64,000 nucleotides of DNA from Clonostachys chloroleuca (GCA_037952775.1 JBANAY010000003.1:18786001-18850000), one strand, 5' to 3'; positions 43,924 through 56,740 are shown, numbered from the stretch's first letter. Numbers and translations are program-made. Notes: generated from the sequence alone by a model not told the origin.

Positions 43924-46900
43924 GATTCGGCGTGCCTGGTATGGATTCTCTCGGCCTTTCTTTTTGTGTTCTTTAATTACCACTTCAAGATATGTAGGGT
44001 AGTGGTTAAGAGACTAATGCATATGATGTCAAGGGTTATAACGACGTGGGATGGGACAAAATCTAGTGGTTCCCGAGGCCCAGATGGACGGTACAGAGGA
44101 GCCACTTGAACGGTACCGGCCGGACGGCAAACTAGGTACTAATCAGATAATCGGCTGAAACGTAGCATGCATGCGGGAAGGGGGAATGACGAACACAAGT
44201 TGGTGAGCTGGTTGGGGTGACCGAGGATAGACGGAGGGGCCTATCATAGACGCTGGCTGCGTGGATGGTGAGTGACGATGGACGTGCGTATGGCTGTGTT
44301 GGTTGGGCATGAAGATGTGAGGGCCAACAGGGATCTGGATACGTGCCATACAGATTTTAGGTGCTGCTACCCCGGCGCGTCGAGCGGAGCTACGGAAGAC
44401 CCTTGCTCTAGCTTCTGGTTCTCGCTCTGGCAGGCCGGCCACCACCCCTCGCTTCCTTTCCTCCCGTGGCCTCTTTCCTGAATCCTGGGATCTGATGCGC
44501 ATGTACGTACGTAAACACGTTCCAACCAGAGCGCTGTCTGCTAACCAGCTAGCCGGATAGGCCTGCCACAGAGCTGATTAGCCTTCCAATCATCATCTGG
44601 CAGTGTGTTTAGCCTCTGCCAGAATCATCGAACCGCATCACAAGCGTGCGCCTTGGAGATGGCTCCGAGCCCTGTGGGAAGTATTGCCCACCCTCGGACG
44701 GGATTGTCGGCCAGCCGGGTCTTAAACGCTGGTGCGTGCGCCATTGCCCAAGCTCGGCTCCCGCTGAGACAATATTTATTACTATTTGTTAGTGTGCCTA
44801 CCTGTAGAACCGTCATGGGGACGCAGGTTTGCACACAAACCCCGGAGACTGATGGCAGAGCAAGGCCTGCTAAGCTCTTCCTGGAAAAGGGGGAAGTCGT
44901 GAATGTACGCCTTCTTTTCGTGTGAGTGGGAAAAGAGGAGATATTTTACCACCACCTACATCATACTGCCAAACAGGCACGACCAACGTGATGGGTAAAC
45001 AACGCTATAGCAGCTGGCTTCTGCGGCACGGGGGCGGCTCCTAACCTATCCAACCACGGCAATGTGGAGATAGTTCGTTCGAGAAAGCAGGGAGCTGCAG
45101 AAAAGGCGTAAGACCCCCTTCCCTTGGAAGGATAGCAATTGGGTCTTCCCCGTTCAATACTAATAAGCCCGGCTGGAGCGGGTCCGCCAGGCTCGAATCG
45201 GTGAAAGTAGAGGACTTAGAGATACAACGAGCAAAAGGTTTCGCCGAGTAGGAACGGGAGTAGCAAGGTGACTGATTGTTGGCTGGAAAGCGATCAGAAT
45301 AGCTGGGGCCGATTTTTGTCTTGTCCATACCCAGTCAAGTATTGATTCCTTTCTTCGTGATCTCATACCCACAGGCCCTGTCCTGGGTTTCGTCGAGGGA
45401 AACGGAAAGTCGGAAACATGCTTGATCGCCATCCTCGCCGCGTTGGAGCAGGAAGGTAAAATTATACATGCAGACCGAGGTGGATACGCATTTACAGCAT
45501 CCCCGGCCATCTAACCAACGGTGACAGTACCTGCTGCTTGCCTCGAAGGGAATTTGGTGGTACTCTATTGATAAATGGCTCACTCAGCCTGTACGGAAGT
45601 TGCTGGAGGCGAATGAGTCTGGGTTGGAACCCTATGTGGGATGCAGCGCTAGGTAGGCAACCCTGACAGCCTGATGCATAAATCACGGTGGAGTGGTGAG
45701 CCGAAACAGAAAGACTGAACGAGATGGAAATGAAGGGGGAGAACCCGGGTGGTACTTGATGAAAATGGATAGAAATCAGAGGCCGGCTCGCTGAACGTGT
45801 ATCGTATGGGCAGGTAGCCACTCGCAGATATACTTGGTTGGTTCAGCTCCGGGATATCGAGTGCAGGATATTGACTGCGTATGGACCACTGCGCCGTACG
45901 AATACGCACTTCTCTCAACGTCCGGGTGCTTGGCTTCTTGCAGCGAGAGTGTGCACGCACGCATGAAGTAGTGGCCACCTCAGACACGACATCTGCACCA
46001 TTGCCTTAGCCAAACAGCGGGCGGGTTTTGTTCTCTGAGGGGGGTCAACGGTTAGCTTTCCCGGTTCGCGAGCGTTGCCGAGCAGAGGGAATGGCCTGTG
46101 ATAACGGCCATGTAGGAGGAGATGTGAAGGGGTTTATAGACGTGCATGTATACAGGTATATAAATAAAAAAAAGATAAAAATATCCGGTTGAAGGTTTGA
46201 GGAGAGGCAGGATCCTGATCAAGCACAAAAGCAGCAAGTGCAGCACGTACGAATGTGGAAGCATCGATAGAGTCGCCCATTGATTGGGAGGTGCGGCAGG
46301 TGCGGTGGAGTGCGATGCACCAAGTAGAAAAATACCCCGCCAAAAGCTGTCCACTCGCTGGTGCTCGGCGAATAACAGCAACCGGAGGAGCCTACATGAA
46401 TCGATGAACCCGGGTTTCCCTGGCCATGTCATGCGAGAGTGGATGGGCCTTACCTGTGTAGCGGCGCTGGATGTCATGTAGGGTTCCGCCAGAGCCAGAA
46501 AATGCCTTTGATAGTCCCATGCACCCTCTCACCAGATGATGATGGATTAATGGAGCATGCTGCCCACGTACCTGGGAGGTACCGCTACTGATGGCTGCAT
46601 GCTAAACGGCCCTACAGCCTCTGCAGCAGGTTACCTGGCACCTACTTGCGCGACCAACAACGCCCAACCAAGGCTCCAATACCTTGACCTGCAGCCCGGA
46701 ACCTAGAGCGGACTTGGAGAGGTCCCAATCCCAAGATCGAAGCCTCAAACCGACCCCCCCATCCAGTCACATCATCTTTCCCTCGACCTCCACCGAGACG
46801 CGACTCTCTCGCCACGGGCCCTAGACCATCTCCGAGCCCTCGCTCGCCTAGCCGCTGTCTATCCCCATCGCCCGGCCCATCATCGTCCGGCATCACCACC

Positions 46901-48021
46901 CAACAGGTCTACGAACGTTGATTCGGCGGCCGTCCCACGCCAATCGCAATAGATCCCCACATCACCGACGCATCGTTCCCATCAGCCCAGCCACTCCCTC
47001 CCGTGACAGCCTGCCTCCTCTCTTGCTCACTGGCTTGGACGAGACACTTGTCCCAGCATCACCTAGCAAGCCCATACTCTTATCCATAAACGCAACGCGC
47101 GAACCCACCCCACCACATGCTCAGGACTAGGTAGGTAGGTACACACATGGCATCTGATGCGCACACACAAGCGCACACCTCGTCCTCTACCACCTGCTAG
47201 CACCTTCTTTGAGAACACACGCATCAGGGACCAGATACACCCGCACCCACGCACGCCCACCGCGCACACACACAGGCACTCCCACTTACACACAAAGCTA
47301 GCTGTTCCTCCTAGCTGTCCTCAACTACCCGAACTTGCTCTTCACTCGTTGCTGGCTTTGCCCAGACCCCTCTCTCTGCTCTCTTCCCCCCTCCAAACCT
47401 AAACCCCCAACCTAGAGCACGACCCAGAGCCCACCAACCTCCCAGGCCCAAGGTTTCAAGATCTCCAGCCCAACCTGCATGCCGTTTGCGCTACCGTCCC
47501 TACCTACCTAACAAGTTCTACAGCACCTAACCTTGCTCAGCCTTGCCTTGCTTTGCCAACCCTGCCGCCTTGGGCCAGAGACGCATCGGGGAAGTACCTG
47601 AATTCACTCCAGACAGATCATACATTCACACTAGCCAGGGTCTTTCATAAAACCCTGTCTATGCTTTGCAATTTACAATGTCCATAAAGTAAGCCTCTCA
47701 AGCCTCCTCGTTAGTCTCGCGATCCGATCCATATTGTTTTGCCGTTTTCTTCTCTCCCTCTTCCCTCTCTTCCTCGTCTCGCCTATCCGCGGCCAGACCC
47801 CGCTACCACATTCTCTCCCTTTCCTGTTCTGTCTTTGCTAGTTCCTACCTCTCTCCACGTCCTTTACACTCGTCGCCTTCCCTCCTACTCTCTGCTTCCA
47901 TTACCAAATTCTCCTCCTCTCTTGGACCTCCGCCTCATTTCCAGCTCGACCACCGCCCCTAACCCACCTCCGTTCATCTGCTCTAGCCCATGGAGTCCAA
48001 GGCCATGGAGCTTGCTGCATT
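43924..48021. other. Large gene-poor interval
   Basis: About 4.1 kb with only short chance frames on both strands. Notable are CCTAGGTAGGTAGGTACA-like repeats around 47127 and CCTACCTACCTAA near 47503. From about 46900 to 48020 the plus strand is very C-rich, which fits a long pyrimidine-rich promoter and leader for the GRAM-domain gene; it opens many artefactual Pro/Ser/Leu frames. Confidence 0.55.
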
Positions 48022-48869
48022 ATGAACAACCCACACGACTACCTCATCACGACTCCTCCCCCTCCTGAGGTTACCAATCCTGACAATGTTACTAGTTGGG
48101 TAATGCTCAACCAAGGCGGGTTCGTCAAGCTTGGCAACGAACGTGTATTACACAAGCTTGATTCGCGCATTTCATGCGACCTGTCCGTCCCCTCGGAACT
48201 TCGCTCGCGATGCACGGCTTTTCATAGAAAGAGCGACAAAGGAACGCTCTTTCTCACCAACAAAAGGGTTTGTCAAAATCTCACCAGGGAAAAATGAGCG
48301 ACTCCTAAATGGACCCAATCCGACTAACTCACGTGCTGTAGATCGTCTATCTCCCCGCAAAGCCGTCGCAAGTACCCAAATTTGAGTCTTTTAGCGCACC
48401 AATCCTGAAATTCCAGGACTCAACCACATCGTCATCAATGTGGTGGGGGTGGGTGTGGAAGTCAGATTGCGTCCCCGTATCAGGAGGGGGTATCCCCCCA
48501 GACATCCCGCGGGTAGAAGTCAAGTTCACATTTTCCGATGGTGGAATGATGGATTTTAATGAGACCTACATCCGGCTACGCGAGCGCCTTTTCCAGTTTC
48601 AGGAAATGCGGAATGAGATGGGCGCCGGCGCTGAAATGCCTGATGAGCCTCTACCGGCATACGAGGCTGATGATGGCCAACTATCAGTTCCGGGAAGCTC
48701 TACCGCCACGGCGGTAGCAGCAGGACATGGACGGTCAGAGAGCACTGCCAGTCGCAGAGCACCAGACGAGCCCCCGCCAAACTATGACGAGGCACAGGCG
48801 CAGCAGCTCAGCAACCGCCTCGAGGATCATATCCGAGGGGAGGCAGATCGCGGAGCCAGAGACGATTGA
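48022..48869 (+). CDS. GRAM-domain, WBP2-like protein with PY motifs
   Basis: Two exons (48022-48267 and 48342-48869) give 257 residues. The intron has a GTTTGT donor and a GACTAACTC branch-like site. The N-terminal region (WVMLNQGGFVKLGNERVLHKL, then GTLFLTNKRIVYLPAKP, then FESFSAPILKFQDS) is a GRAM/PH-like fold as in WW-domain-binding protein 2. It continues through GGGIPPDIPRVEVKFTFSDGGMMDFNETYIRLRERL. The tail carries a perfect PPxY motif (EPPPNYDEA) and a near match (EPLPAYEAD). Such motifs bind WW domains of Nedd4/Rsp5 ubiquitin ligases, so an adaptor role in membrane-protein ubiquitination is reasonable inference. The middle part (STTSSSMWWGWVWKSDC) is more divergent than its surroundings, but the frame is open throughout. 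Confidence 0.85.
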
Positions 48870-49765
48870 CGAGACGTTCGGCTTGACATCTCCGCGCCCA
48901 AAACTACTACCTGTCGGGTGCAACGGGCTTCTCAGATGAAATGCGACGCCTCTCTATGACCTAGAATCAGCATCAGCAACCTCCATTTGCCTCTCCCACC
49001 TCACGGCAATCTCACCAGTTGTACATTCCTAGGTTACTCACTTGGAGTATGCCACACCACGACGAGTCACGATGTTTATTATATTTGGCGTTGGGTTTAC
49101 CCTTGAGATACTATGCTATGTTCAAAGACAGTGCGATTTACCATCAGCGTCTAGTAGATTGGACTATGAACCGCAGCATGGAGCATGAGCAAAGGTATTG
49201 TTGATATGACTTTTCAAGGATCGGTGCAACAAGTATCCTTCACGCAATAAATGTGTGCATCCCCGGCCACCGTTAAGTAATCGGCTTTTCGATGACCAGA
49301 AGATGTATTTTCTGCTTTGGCTCTGGACGCTTTCCCTCAGTTCCTTTTTTACCTCCCCAAGTAGTCAGTAGGTACGGTTGAAGTATCGACCACGTTAAAT
49401 AGATTGAAGATACCTATCCAGTTACACATTACTTTTTAACAGCCTGTCGTACTGGCCTTGAACGGTGGGTAAGAGTTGGAAATAGCCAATGTCATTAATG
49501 AATTGGCCAGTGGCCAAACTAACCAAATTGGTGACATTGAATTCGAGCCACTTTAGTATTATGCCATACTGCTTACCTATTTTTGAGCCTACGATTAGTA
49601 TTTTTTGCATTATTGGGGGCCAATAACGTATATGCAATAGGCAATGCACTGAAAACTGTCAATTTACATCGTTTTATACCGCTCGAGTCTTCTATGTAAT
49701 GTAGAACCAGGTCGCCCTTCAATTTGATGTCTCGTTTATTCTGTCACCCAGAAACTACAAGGCGA

Positions 49766-49785
49766 GCACGTGAGATATCACGTGC
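49766..49785. promoter_or_regulatory. CACGTG inverted repeat (paired E-boxes)
   Basis: GCACGTGA and TCACGTGC form 8-base inverted arms around GATA, about 170-185 bp before the QCR6 ATG. CACGTG is the core site of bHLH factors such as yeast Cbf1, which is known to bind promoters of complex III subunit genes. Function here is inferred. Confidence 0.5.
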
Positions 49786-49804
49786 ACCGACTCTCAAGGT
49801 GGGA

Positions 49805-49809
49805 CCAAT
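49805..49809 (+). promoter_or_regulatory. CCAAT box upstream of QCR6
   Basis: CCAAT followed by C, 143 bp before the ATG, in a position and setting typical of sites for the HAP/CBF complex that activates respiratory genes in fungi. Confidence 0.45.
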
Positions 49810-49951
49810 CAAAATGCCTCAATTCCGGATCAGTTTTCGTTGCCAGCGCTGGGCCGAGAGCTTCCGACCTGTGACGATACCACGAGAATCTTTCTCTTCA
49901 ACGCGAACAACTCACCAGCACGTCCAAGTTTCAGATTCTTAATCCGCCATA

Positions 49952-50220
49952 ATGGGTTTGTGGGACGCATTCTCCGAAATTGTCGAGTCCGTGACTCCAT
50001 GGAGCACCGTCGAGGCTGAGGCTCCTGCCCAGGAACAGGAGGTACGGATATCTCTCTCGAATTTTTTTTAGTGCTCATTCAAGCCATTGCGACCCCCATG
50101 GGGAAGATGCCATCGCGGGGTACCTGCGATTGAAGTTGATACGAATTGGAACTGATTTATCTGATTTAGGAGGCTCCCGAGGCCGACTCCAAGGACGACG
50201 AGGAAGATGAAGAGGAAGAG

Positions 50221-50252
<32 letters not shown>

Positions 50253-50723
50253 GGAGACCGTCGACCCCAAGGAGCAGATCGAGGAAGGTCCGTACATTTC
50301 TCACTCTTTTGTTGTCGCAGCTTGCGAGACGGACAGACATGCTACTCCAATGGAAGTCTGAGCGGGAGAGCAGATCCCGCTGGACCGAACGGGGCCGAAG
50401 ACGTTCAAGTCAATGAGAATGAGGGCTAACACACGAGTTCAATTACAGAGTGCAAGAACGCCCCCCAGTGTGCTTCCGCCAAGCACCACTTCGACCACTG
50501 CGTCGAGCGAGTGCAGCAACAGGAGGAGGATGGTGGAGCCAAGGAGGACTGCGTCGAGGAGTGTACGTGCCACATATCTCTCCCTTGACCTCTTCACTCT
50601 CTCATTCTCCAGGACAATCTCAAGGTGTTCAAGGAAGCTGACCATTGATCGATTATAGTCTTCCACCTTGCCCACTGCGCTACTGACTGCGCTGCCCCCA
50701 AGGTGTGGGCTCGCCTCAAGTAA
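49952..50723 (+). CDS. QCR6: Ubiquinol-cytochrome c reductase hinge protein (complex III subunit 6)
   Basis: Four exons (49952-50041, 50170-50287, 50449-50562, 50659-50723) give 128 residues with consistent phases. The hinge protein is a small acidic subunit in the intermembrane space that helps cytochrome c dock to cytochrome c1. The C-terminal hairpin has the family's paired cysteines: ECKNAPQCASAKHHFDHCVERV and EECFFHLAHCATDCAAPKVWARLK-like ends (the Cys pairs stabilise two helices). A long acidic run, mostly Glu, covers about residues 38-62 and is encoded by a GAG/GAA-rich stretch at 50195-50265. This is a strong version of the family's acidic segment. The N-terminus MGLWDAFSEIVESVTPW is amphipathic. 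Three introns in so small a gene is notable but usual for filamentous fungi. Confidence 0.93.
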
Positions 50724-53014
50724 AACGCTTGACCTACTACTAGATCGATAATGAATGACGCGCATGAGATATGTACGCTCCAGTGGCGGACTACCTGGCT
50801 GCTCTGCGTTCACGACTAGGGAGGGATACCCCGTCCCTTGGTACAATACCGCCTGGTCATTTAGGAGACCTCGCTCTCCTCGGTGGTGTGTGGTGGTTCT
50901 TGTCTGTATACTATGTTGCGACGCCCTACAAAATAGAAACTTCTGTGCCTATAATACCTTTTTTGTTTCCGCTCCCAAAGACCTGATCTCTCGTGGAGTA
51001 CCTTGGGCTTTCTCCATGCTTGTCCTTTGCTGTCATTCTCGAGCCTCAAGGGCTGCCCTCATCCTTTTTGGTTAAGGTTCGTACTATGATTAGCCAAACA
51101 AGCCTTGTCATACCCCAGCTGGCCGAGGCTGTTTGGCGACCGCAACTTCGAAGCTGAATAGCTCTTCGGAGAAATAGGAGCATATCCGGTGGTGTTAAAG
51201 GCCCTTATGGATCCATCCTCCCATGGACCTGAATAAAGAATCTACCGGCGGGAAGTAAACCTGGTATGATGGCACGGGCCGGATCACCCGATCAAGCTTA
51301 ATCGAGTCGACGAGGGATCGAGTATCTGATGCTACCCAATGCCGTATAGAAGGCTCATACACGCTGGCTAGATGATTGCTTCTGGGCTTGGTTTCCTCAC
51401 CCTCATGAGCCAAAGTAGTATCTTGAGTTGTTACCGGACATGGCTTGCGGATATATGTCCCGTAACCTAGCTCTGTTCAGAATCCATTGTCTCTGAGACG
51501 TGGTTCCGTGTCTCGCTCTTTCTCTCTTACATTCACCACATGCACAGGTTGGGTCCGCCCTCATTGGTCTATCCGAAGCCTGAACGAGACACCCGAGCTA
51601 AAAGCTCCGGTTGGGTCCATGTACACTCGGAAAGCTTCTCCCAGTCAGGTCCATGTACATTCACAAAAGAATTTGCCTGTGGCTGGGAACTTCAGCCCGA
51701 CCCACTAGGCCTAGAATCACCTCTAGTTTGCGAGGTTGCGAGGTTATTACCTACTAAAATGACATTTGAAACACCATCCCCAAAAGTGGCTCAAGGGGAG
51801 ACATTGGGGGAAAACAGGTGAGCGAGCCATTGACCAGTGCCGTGTCTGCGAACAGGCCACGGAGTCCGCAGACTATGTAGATGATTTACGCGCGAGTCCG
51901 AGCAGACAGAGGGGACGGGAGCGAGGTTGCTCGGAGCTATACGAATCCTACGACACGTGCTGTGCGGCCGTGGCGTGGCGTGGCGTGGGCAAACCCATGG
52001 CGGCGGGCATGAATATCAGCACAGCGTGCGAATGAGCCCATGCGATTGTGGTGCCAATGCAGCGCGCCGGCGTGGATCTCAGGTACTTGGTGCCTTGCAG
52101 ACCCAAAGACCCAAATTCTTTTAGTGGCAGGCTGACTGCGGCGATGGTGTCGCGTCGCTGGTGGCAGTGATGGCGATGGGTAAGGCTACGTACATGACAT
52201 AGGAAACACACGCATGCTGCAGGGTGCGGACGGTTGGGTCACGCGAGTGGTCCCGTCTGGAGGGAAATCTGGCGAGTTTGAGCGAACATCCCATGTCGAG
52301 AGTAGCCCTGGAGCATGCAGCGAGCCCTGCAAACGAATAACCTACCCAGATTTAAGATTGGCGCAGCCAGAGTCCGGGGTCGCTGAGAAAAGAGCGAATA
52401 GCGGGTGCGGCCGCCAGCACATCGCTCCTGGTCCGCTCCACCGTAGATAGAACCACGGAACAGACACACAGATAGGCCGAACCACCCACTGCGTTGCATT
52501 CACTATTCTCCCGCTGCGTGCCATGGCCGTGATAGGCGTGTGCGACTGCATATCATCCGTCAAAAACAGAAGTCCAACCGCCTGACTGGTCCAAGGTAAC
52601 CGTTCTGGGGAAGCGAAGACGCACCGTCAGTCGTCGACGCCACCCTCTCGCATCAAATCCAGCATCCAGATCAATTAATCCTACCCACCCCCCATTGTCT
52701 CCCCTGTCCGTGATTCACACTCTCGCTTGCTCCGTCTATCTGTGTCATTCTTCACTCTGGTTTTGTCCGTCTGTTCCTGTTAATCTGCCGAGGCTGCCTC
52801 TCATTTATCTCTTCGCCATTCCCGCCTCCATCTCCGCATTCGCATCCCCCGCCTAACCTCCTGCGCTTTCTCCTCGCTCCCCTTTCCCTTCTCCAGAGAC
52901 GACGCAGATACGACGTTGATTTCCAGCAGCTTCCTATCGCGGCTCGTGCCAGCATTACCGACGTCATCGCTTCGGGAGGGGAACGGCCGAGGAGACCAGG
53001 ACCAGCCACCAGCC
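50724..53014. other. Intergenic interval
   Basis: About 2.3 kb without a supportable gene. It includes a short GTGGC tandem (51970-51984) and a CT-rich promoter and leader region from about 52680 to 52900, ahead of the transporter gene. Confidence 0.55.
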
Positions 53015-54753
53015 ATGGCCATGACCACCACCGTCACTGCATCAACGGGGGACTCCAAGGATGTCTCTCCCCAGCCAGATAATGAATCGCCAGTAGTTAC
53101 CAAAGCCTACCTGTCGGACCTGCGTTTCTGGCGTCGCAATGCTGGAAAGAAGCGACTGCCCTCCCAGGACTTTACCCTGAGGCCAGTCCCCGGTGACGAG
53201 GAAGAGGGCGGCGGCAGTGTGGCCGATGCTGAATCGACAGAGTATCGCGTGTACAAACGCCGGTGGTTTGGGCTGGTGCAACTGACCCTGATGAACATCA
53301 TTGTCTCCTGGGGTGTAAGTACATATATCTTATTGCATCAAACCCATCATCTCAGATCACCACTCTCCCCCATCCTCATAATATCACGTTCGCATACATG
53401 TATACACGGAGAGCACAACATAGACTAACCTGCGTGATACCAGTGGCTCACCTACGCACCGGTTGCGAGCCATGCTTCTGCCTATTACGGAGTCTCAGAG
53501 TCGGCCATCAACTGGTTGAGCACCGCCTTCTTTCTCTCCTTCGTGGTCATCTCGCCTCTGAACATTGCCGTCCTGCACCGCAGCCTCAAGCTCTCGCTCG
53601 TCATTTCTGCCGTCCTCATCATCATTGGAAACTGGGTTCGCTATGCCGGATCCACATCGCGCAACGGCGGCATCTTCGCTTGCGCCATGGTTGGCGAGAT
53701 TCTCCTTGGGCTCGCCCAACCCTTTATTCTTGCTGCTCCTACGCGGTACTCGGATATGTGGTTCACTAACCGTGGCCGCGTCACTGCTACCGCGCTGATG
53801 AGCCTGGCAAATCCCTTGGGAGCGGCCCTTGGCCAGTTGATCAACCCTTTCTGGGTGTCAACTTCTGGTGACGTCTCTCCGATGGTTTTGTACGTTTCGA
53901 TTATTGTAAGTTGGTAGTAACTCGTTTCCTCTTCACCCTTTCCCCCTTTCTTCTTTGGTATTCGAGATATAACAGGACCTAACTTGAATTTAAGTCTACC
54001 GCTTGCTGTGTGCCAGCAGTATTCCTCCCCGCCAAGCCTCCAACTCCTGTAGGCCCAGCTTCAGAGACCCCGAAACTCAGCCTGCGTGACTCCATCCCCG
54101 CGCTCAAGTCCCTCGAGCTGTGGCTCATTCTAATCCCCTACTTCGTCTACGTCGGCTTCTTCAACTCCATCTCTACCCTGCTCAGCCAGATGATGACCCC
54201 GTACGGCTTCACCAATGACGAGGCGGGCATCGGCGGCGCCATCCTCATCGTCGTCGGCCTCGTCTCCGCGGCCGTCAGCTCCCCCATCCTCGACCGCACC
54301 AAGAAGTTCCTGCTCGGCCTCCGCATCCTCGTTCCCATGATCGCCCTGTCCTACCTCGCCTTCGTCTGGATGCCCGAGACGCGCACCATCCCGGGACCCT
54401 ACGTCGTCCTCGCCATCCTCGGCGCCGCGTCCTTCTCCATCGTGCCCATCGCCCTCGAGTACCTCATCGAGCTCAGCCACCCCCTCAGCCCGGAGGTCAC
54501 CTCCACCATCGCCTGGGCCGGCGGCCAGCTGTTCGGGGCCATCTTCGTCATCGTCAGCGACGCCCTCGTCGCCGGCCAGGACGCCTCCCCACCCAGGAAC
54601 ATGAAGAACGCCCTCATCTTCGAGGCCGTCGTCGCCCTCGCCGTGGCTGCCCTGCCGCTCTGCCTGGGGCTGTTCGGGCGCGAGGACCAGGTCAGCCTCC
54701 GGCGAGTGGCGTCCGACGAACGACGACCGGCGTCCGAGGACGGCACCGCCTAA
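53015..54753 (+). CDS. MFS transporter, SLC49/FLVCR-like
   Basis: Three exons (53015-53314, 53444-53905, 53995-54753) give 506 residues, about right for 12 membrane helices. After a hydrophilic N-terminal tail of about 75 residues the motif [32 protein letters not shown] begins helix 1, a pattern characteristic of the SLC49 group (FLVCR/DIRC2). It continues with [17 protein letters not shown], then [35 protein letters not shown] and, in the second half, [28 protein letters not shown] and [21 protein letters not shown]. The cytosolic linker between helices 6 and 7 is at about residues 265-290. Animal relatives move heme, choline or other small molecules; the fungal substrate is unknown. The ATG at 53015 is first in frame; another lies two codons on. 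Confidence 0.87.
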
Positions 54754-55148
54754 TGATCATTCTTCTTTCAACTCGCAGTTGGGGTTCACGCAAATAAATG
54801 CAACAAGGTACATATCTATACCTCTCTTCCGTATAATGATGACGATGGACATGTATATTTTTCATTCTGTCGGGGAGGCAGATTTCAGGGCGTTCTTTTG
54901 AGAAGTTAGGCATATATTCTCTCTTGCAAATAATTACAATGCTCGACCAGGTAGTCGGCTTATCTTAATTCAAGTTTGTTCTTCTCGCCTCGCTATAAAT
55001 GCCTATGATGCTTTATCATGCTATCATGCTTACCAAATAAAAGATTGAAGGGGGAGGGGGAACACGACCTTGACCTCCTTGGACAAAGGTTTCCCCAACC
55101 CAGCAAGGAGAACTCTTCGCTTCTTTCCTCGCTTTGATGACATCTCCA
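54754..55148. other. Convergent 3' flank
   Basis: This is the AT-rich tail region between the transporter and ERG27 genes. No gene is seen. Confidence 0.7.
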
Positions 55149-56740
55149 TCATGAAATCTCCAGAATCTCCTCCCACTCCTCCCTCAACTCTTCGAGCTGC
55201 TCCCAGACGTCCGCGCCCACCTCCTCAAACTCGGCCAGCGACTCGGCCGTCGGGTCCGCGGCGTCGCGCCTCCTCCCCACGCTCCTGCGCAGTATGCCCA
55301 CGATGCCCTCCTCAGCGGCGTCGGCGTCGGGGCCCTCCACCCTCCCCGTCCACCCCCAGCCCTCCACCTCGGTCTTCTTGATGAGCGCCTGCAGCCTGCC
55401 GCCGGACGCGCTGCCCCACTTGACGCGGTCCGCCTCGGCGTCGTCCAGCTCCTCCTGGCCCTGGAGGGCGAGCCACGCGGCCGACCTGGCCCCCGTGTAC
55501 GAGTCGATGGTGTGCCACGGCGAGCCGAGCCAGCGGCTGACCACGATGGCCAGCCGGTACGCCCACATGAGGTACCACGGCACGGGGAAGAAGTCGTTGG
55601 CGACGATGCCCGGGTGCGTGAGGTACATCTCGGGCTGGATCTTCTCGTCCGGGTTCTCGTCCTCGTCGAGGCTGAGGAACGACTCCTTGAAGTCCTCGAC
55701 GGCGGGGAGGTTGTACGACAGCGAGATGTAGTCGGTCAGGCGCTTCGCCGACTCGTAGGGGTGCTCCCGCAGCAGGCCCTGGATGTCGTCCGGGTTGAAG
55801 ACGTCCCGGATCGCCTCGATGCTGCTCGACCAGATGATGCGGCCGGGGGGCAGGCTCTCTGATGTCTTGGGGCGGGTGAGGAGGGGGAGGAGCTTGCGCG
55901 AGAGGAGGTAGTGGCCGAAGACGCATGCGCAGAAGACTTCGCCGAGCTTGGGTTTCGCGGGCTGTGTGTGTGTGTATCGGGTTAGAAACTGACCGCCTCG
56001 AGTCTGTCTCGTGCGAAGGGAGCAACGAGACTGGTTGGATAAGGGGGAAACTCACGTAGTTGTAAATAGGGCGGCCGTTCAGCAGAGCCGTGGGCTTGGG
56101 GATCTTGAACTTCGGCCAGGTCACAGAGTTTATGAGCCCCTCCGTCATGATGACCCATATGGCCATGGGGTAGTTGACACCGACCCAGGAACCGTATGCG
56201 GCATTGCAGATGACGCTGTCCAGCCTTGGGATGCGGACATTCTGCAGCTCAGCGTCCTGTCCCTGCAAGCCGGCCGGGTTGCTCAGCGGCTCGTCGCATA
56301 ACTTCTCCGCAAAGGCGTAGATGCCCTTGATGTCGCAGAGGTCGAGCTGGGGCGACAATATATGGACCCTGGACGCCGTGTCCTCCCAGTTGTACTTCTC
56401 GGGGCCGCCAGCGCGCGACACCAGCGCTTTCGAGGTCCGGGCGGCCTTGTTGGCGTGGGCACGCAGGTGCTGGATCGTCTGGGTGGACTTGGAGACAGAG
56501 CGGGTGGTGGGGATGAGGATCAGGTGGGAGGTGAGCGACCGGGTAGCGAGGAATTCGTCGATGAGGCGCTCGCCAATGCCTAGACCGATACCGCTAGGCA
56601 GAAGAATGAGGGTCAGTTCCAGCGCAGTGACTTTCTGGCACGTGGACAAACCTGTTGGCACCGGTGATAAGCACGAACAACTGCTCGTGTGCTGGGGCGG
56701 CATCCCATGGAGCTCGGTCTGCGTCCGTCTTCGAGGCCAT
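55149..56740 (-). CDS. ERG27: 3-ketosteroid reductase, ergosterol synthesis
   Basis: Three exons (56740-56652, 56593-56056, 55961-55149) give 479 residues. The enzyme reduces the 3-keto group of sterol intermediates after C4 demethylation, at the ER membrane and lipid droplets, and in yeast also stabilises Erg7. It is a short-chain dehydrogenase: TGANSGIGLG at about residues 26-35 binds NADP, and the catalytic Tyr-x3-Lys is YESAK (about 278-282) after the Ser-rich strand IIWSSSIEA. Surrounding features match Erg27: LDSVICNAAYGSWVG, FGHYLLSRKLLPLL and EMYLTHPGIVANDFFPVPWYLMWAYRLAIVVSRWLGSPWHTID. The last of these is a hydrophobic membrane-associating segment. The C-terminal extension is acidic and helical. 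The second intron ends in a (CA)n tract directly before its acceptor (55963-55975). Confidence 0.92.

Larger units (their letters stand above)
48870..49951. other. Intergenic interval ending in the QCR6 promoter
   Basis: About 1.1 kb. AT-rich in the middle (49200-49700), with no gene seen. The last 200 bp hold a CACGTG inverted repeat and a CCAAT box. Confidence 0.65.
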
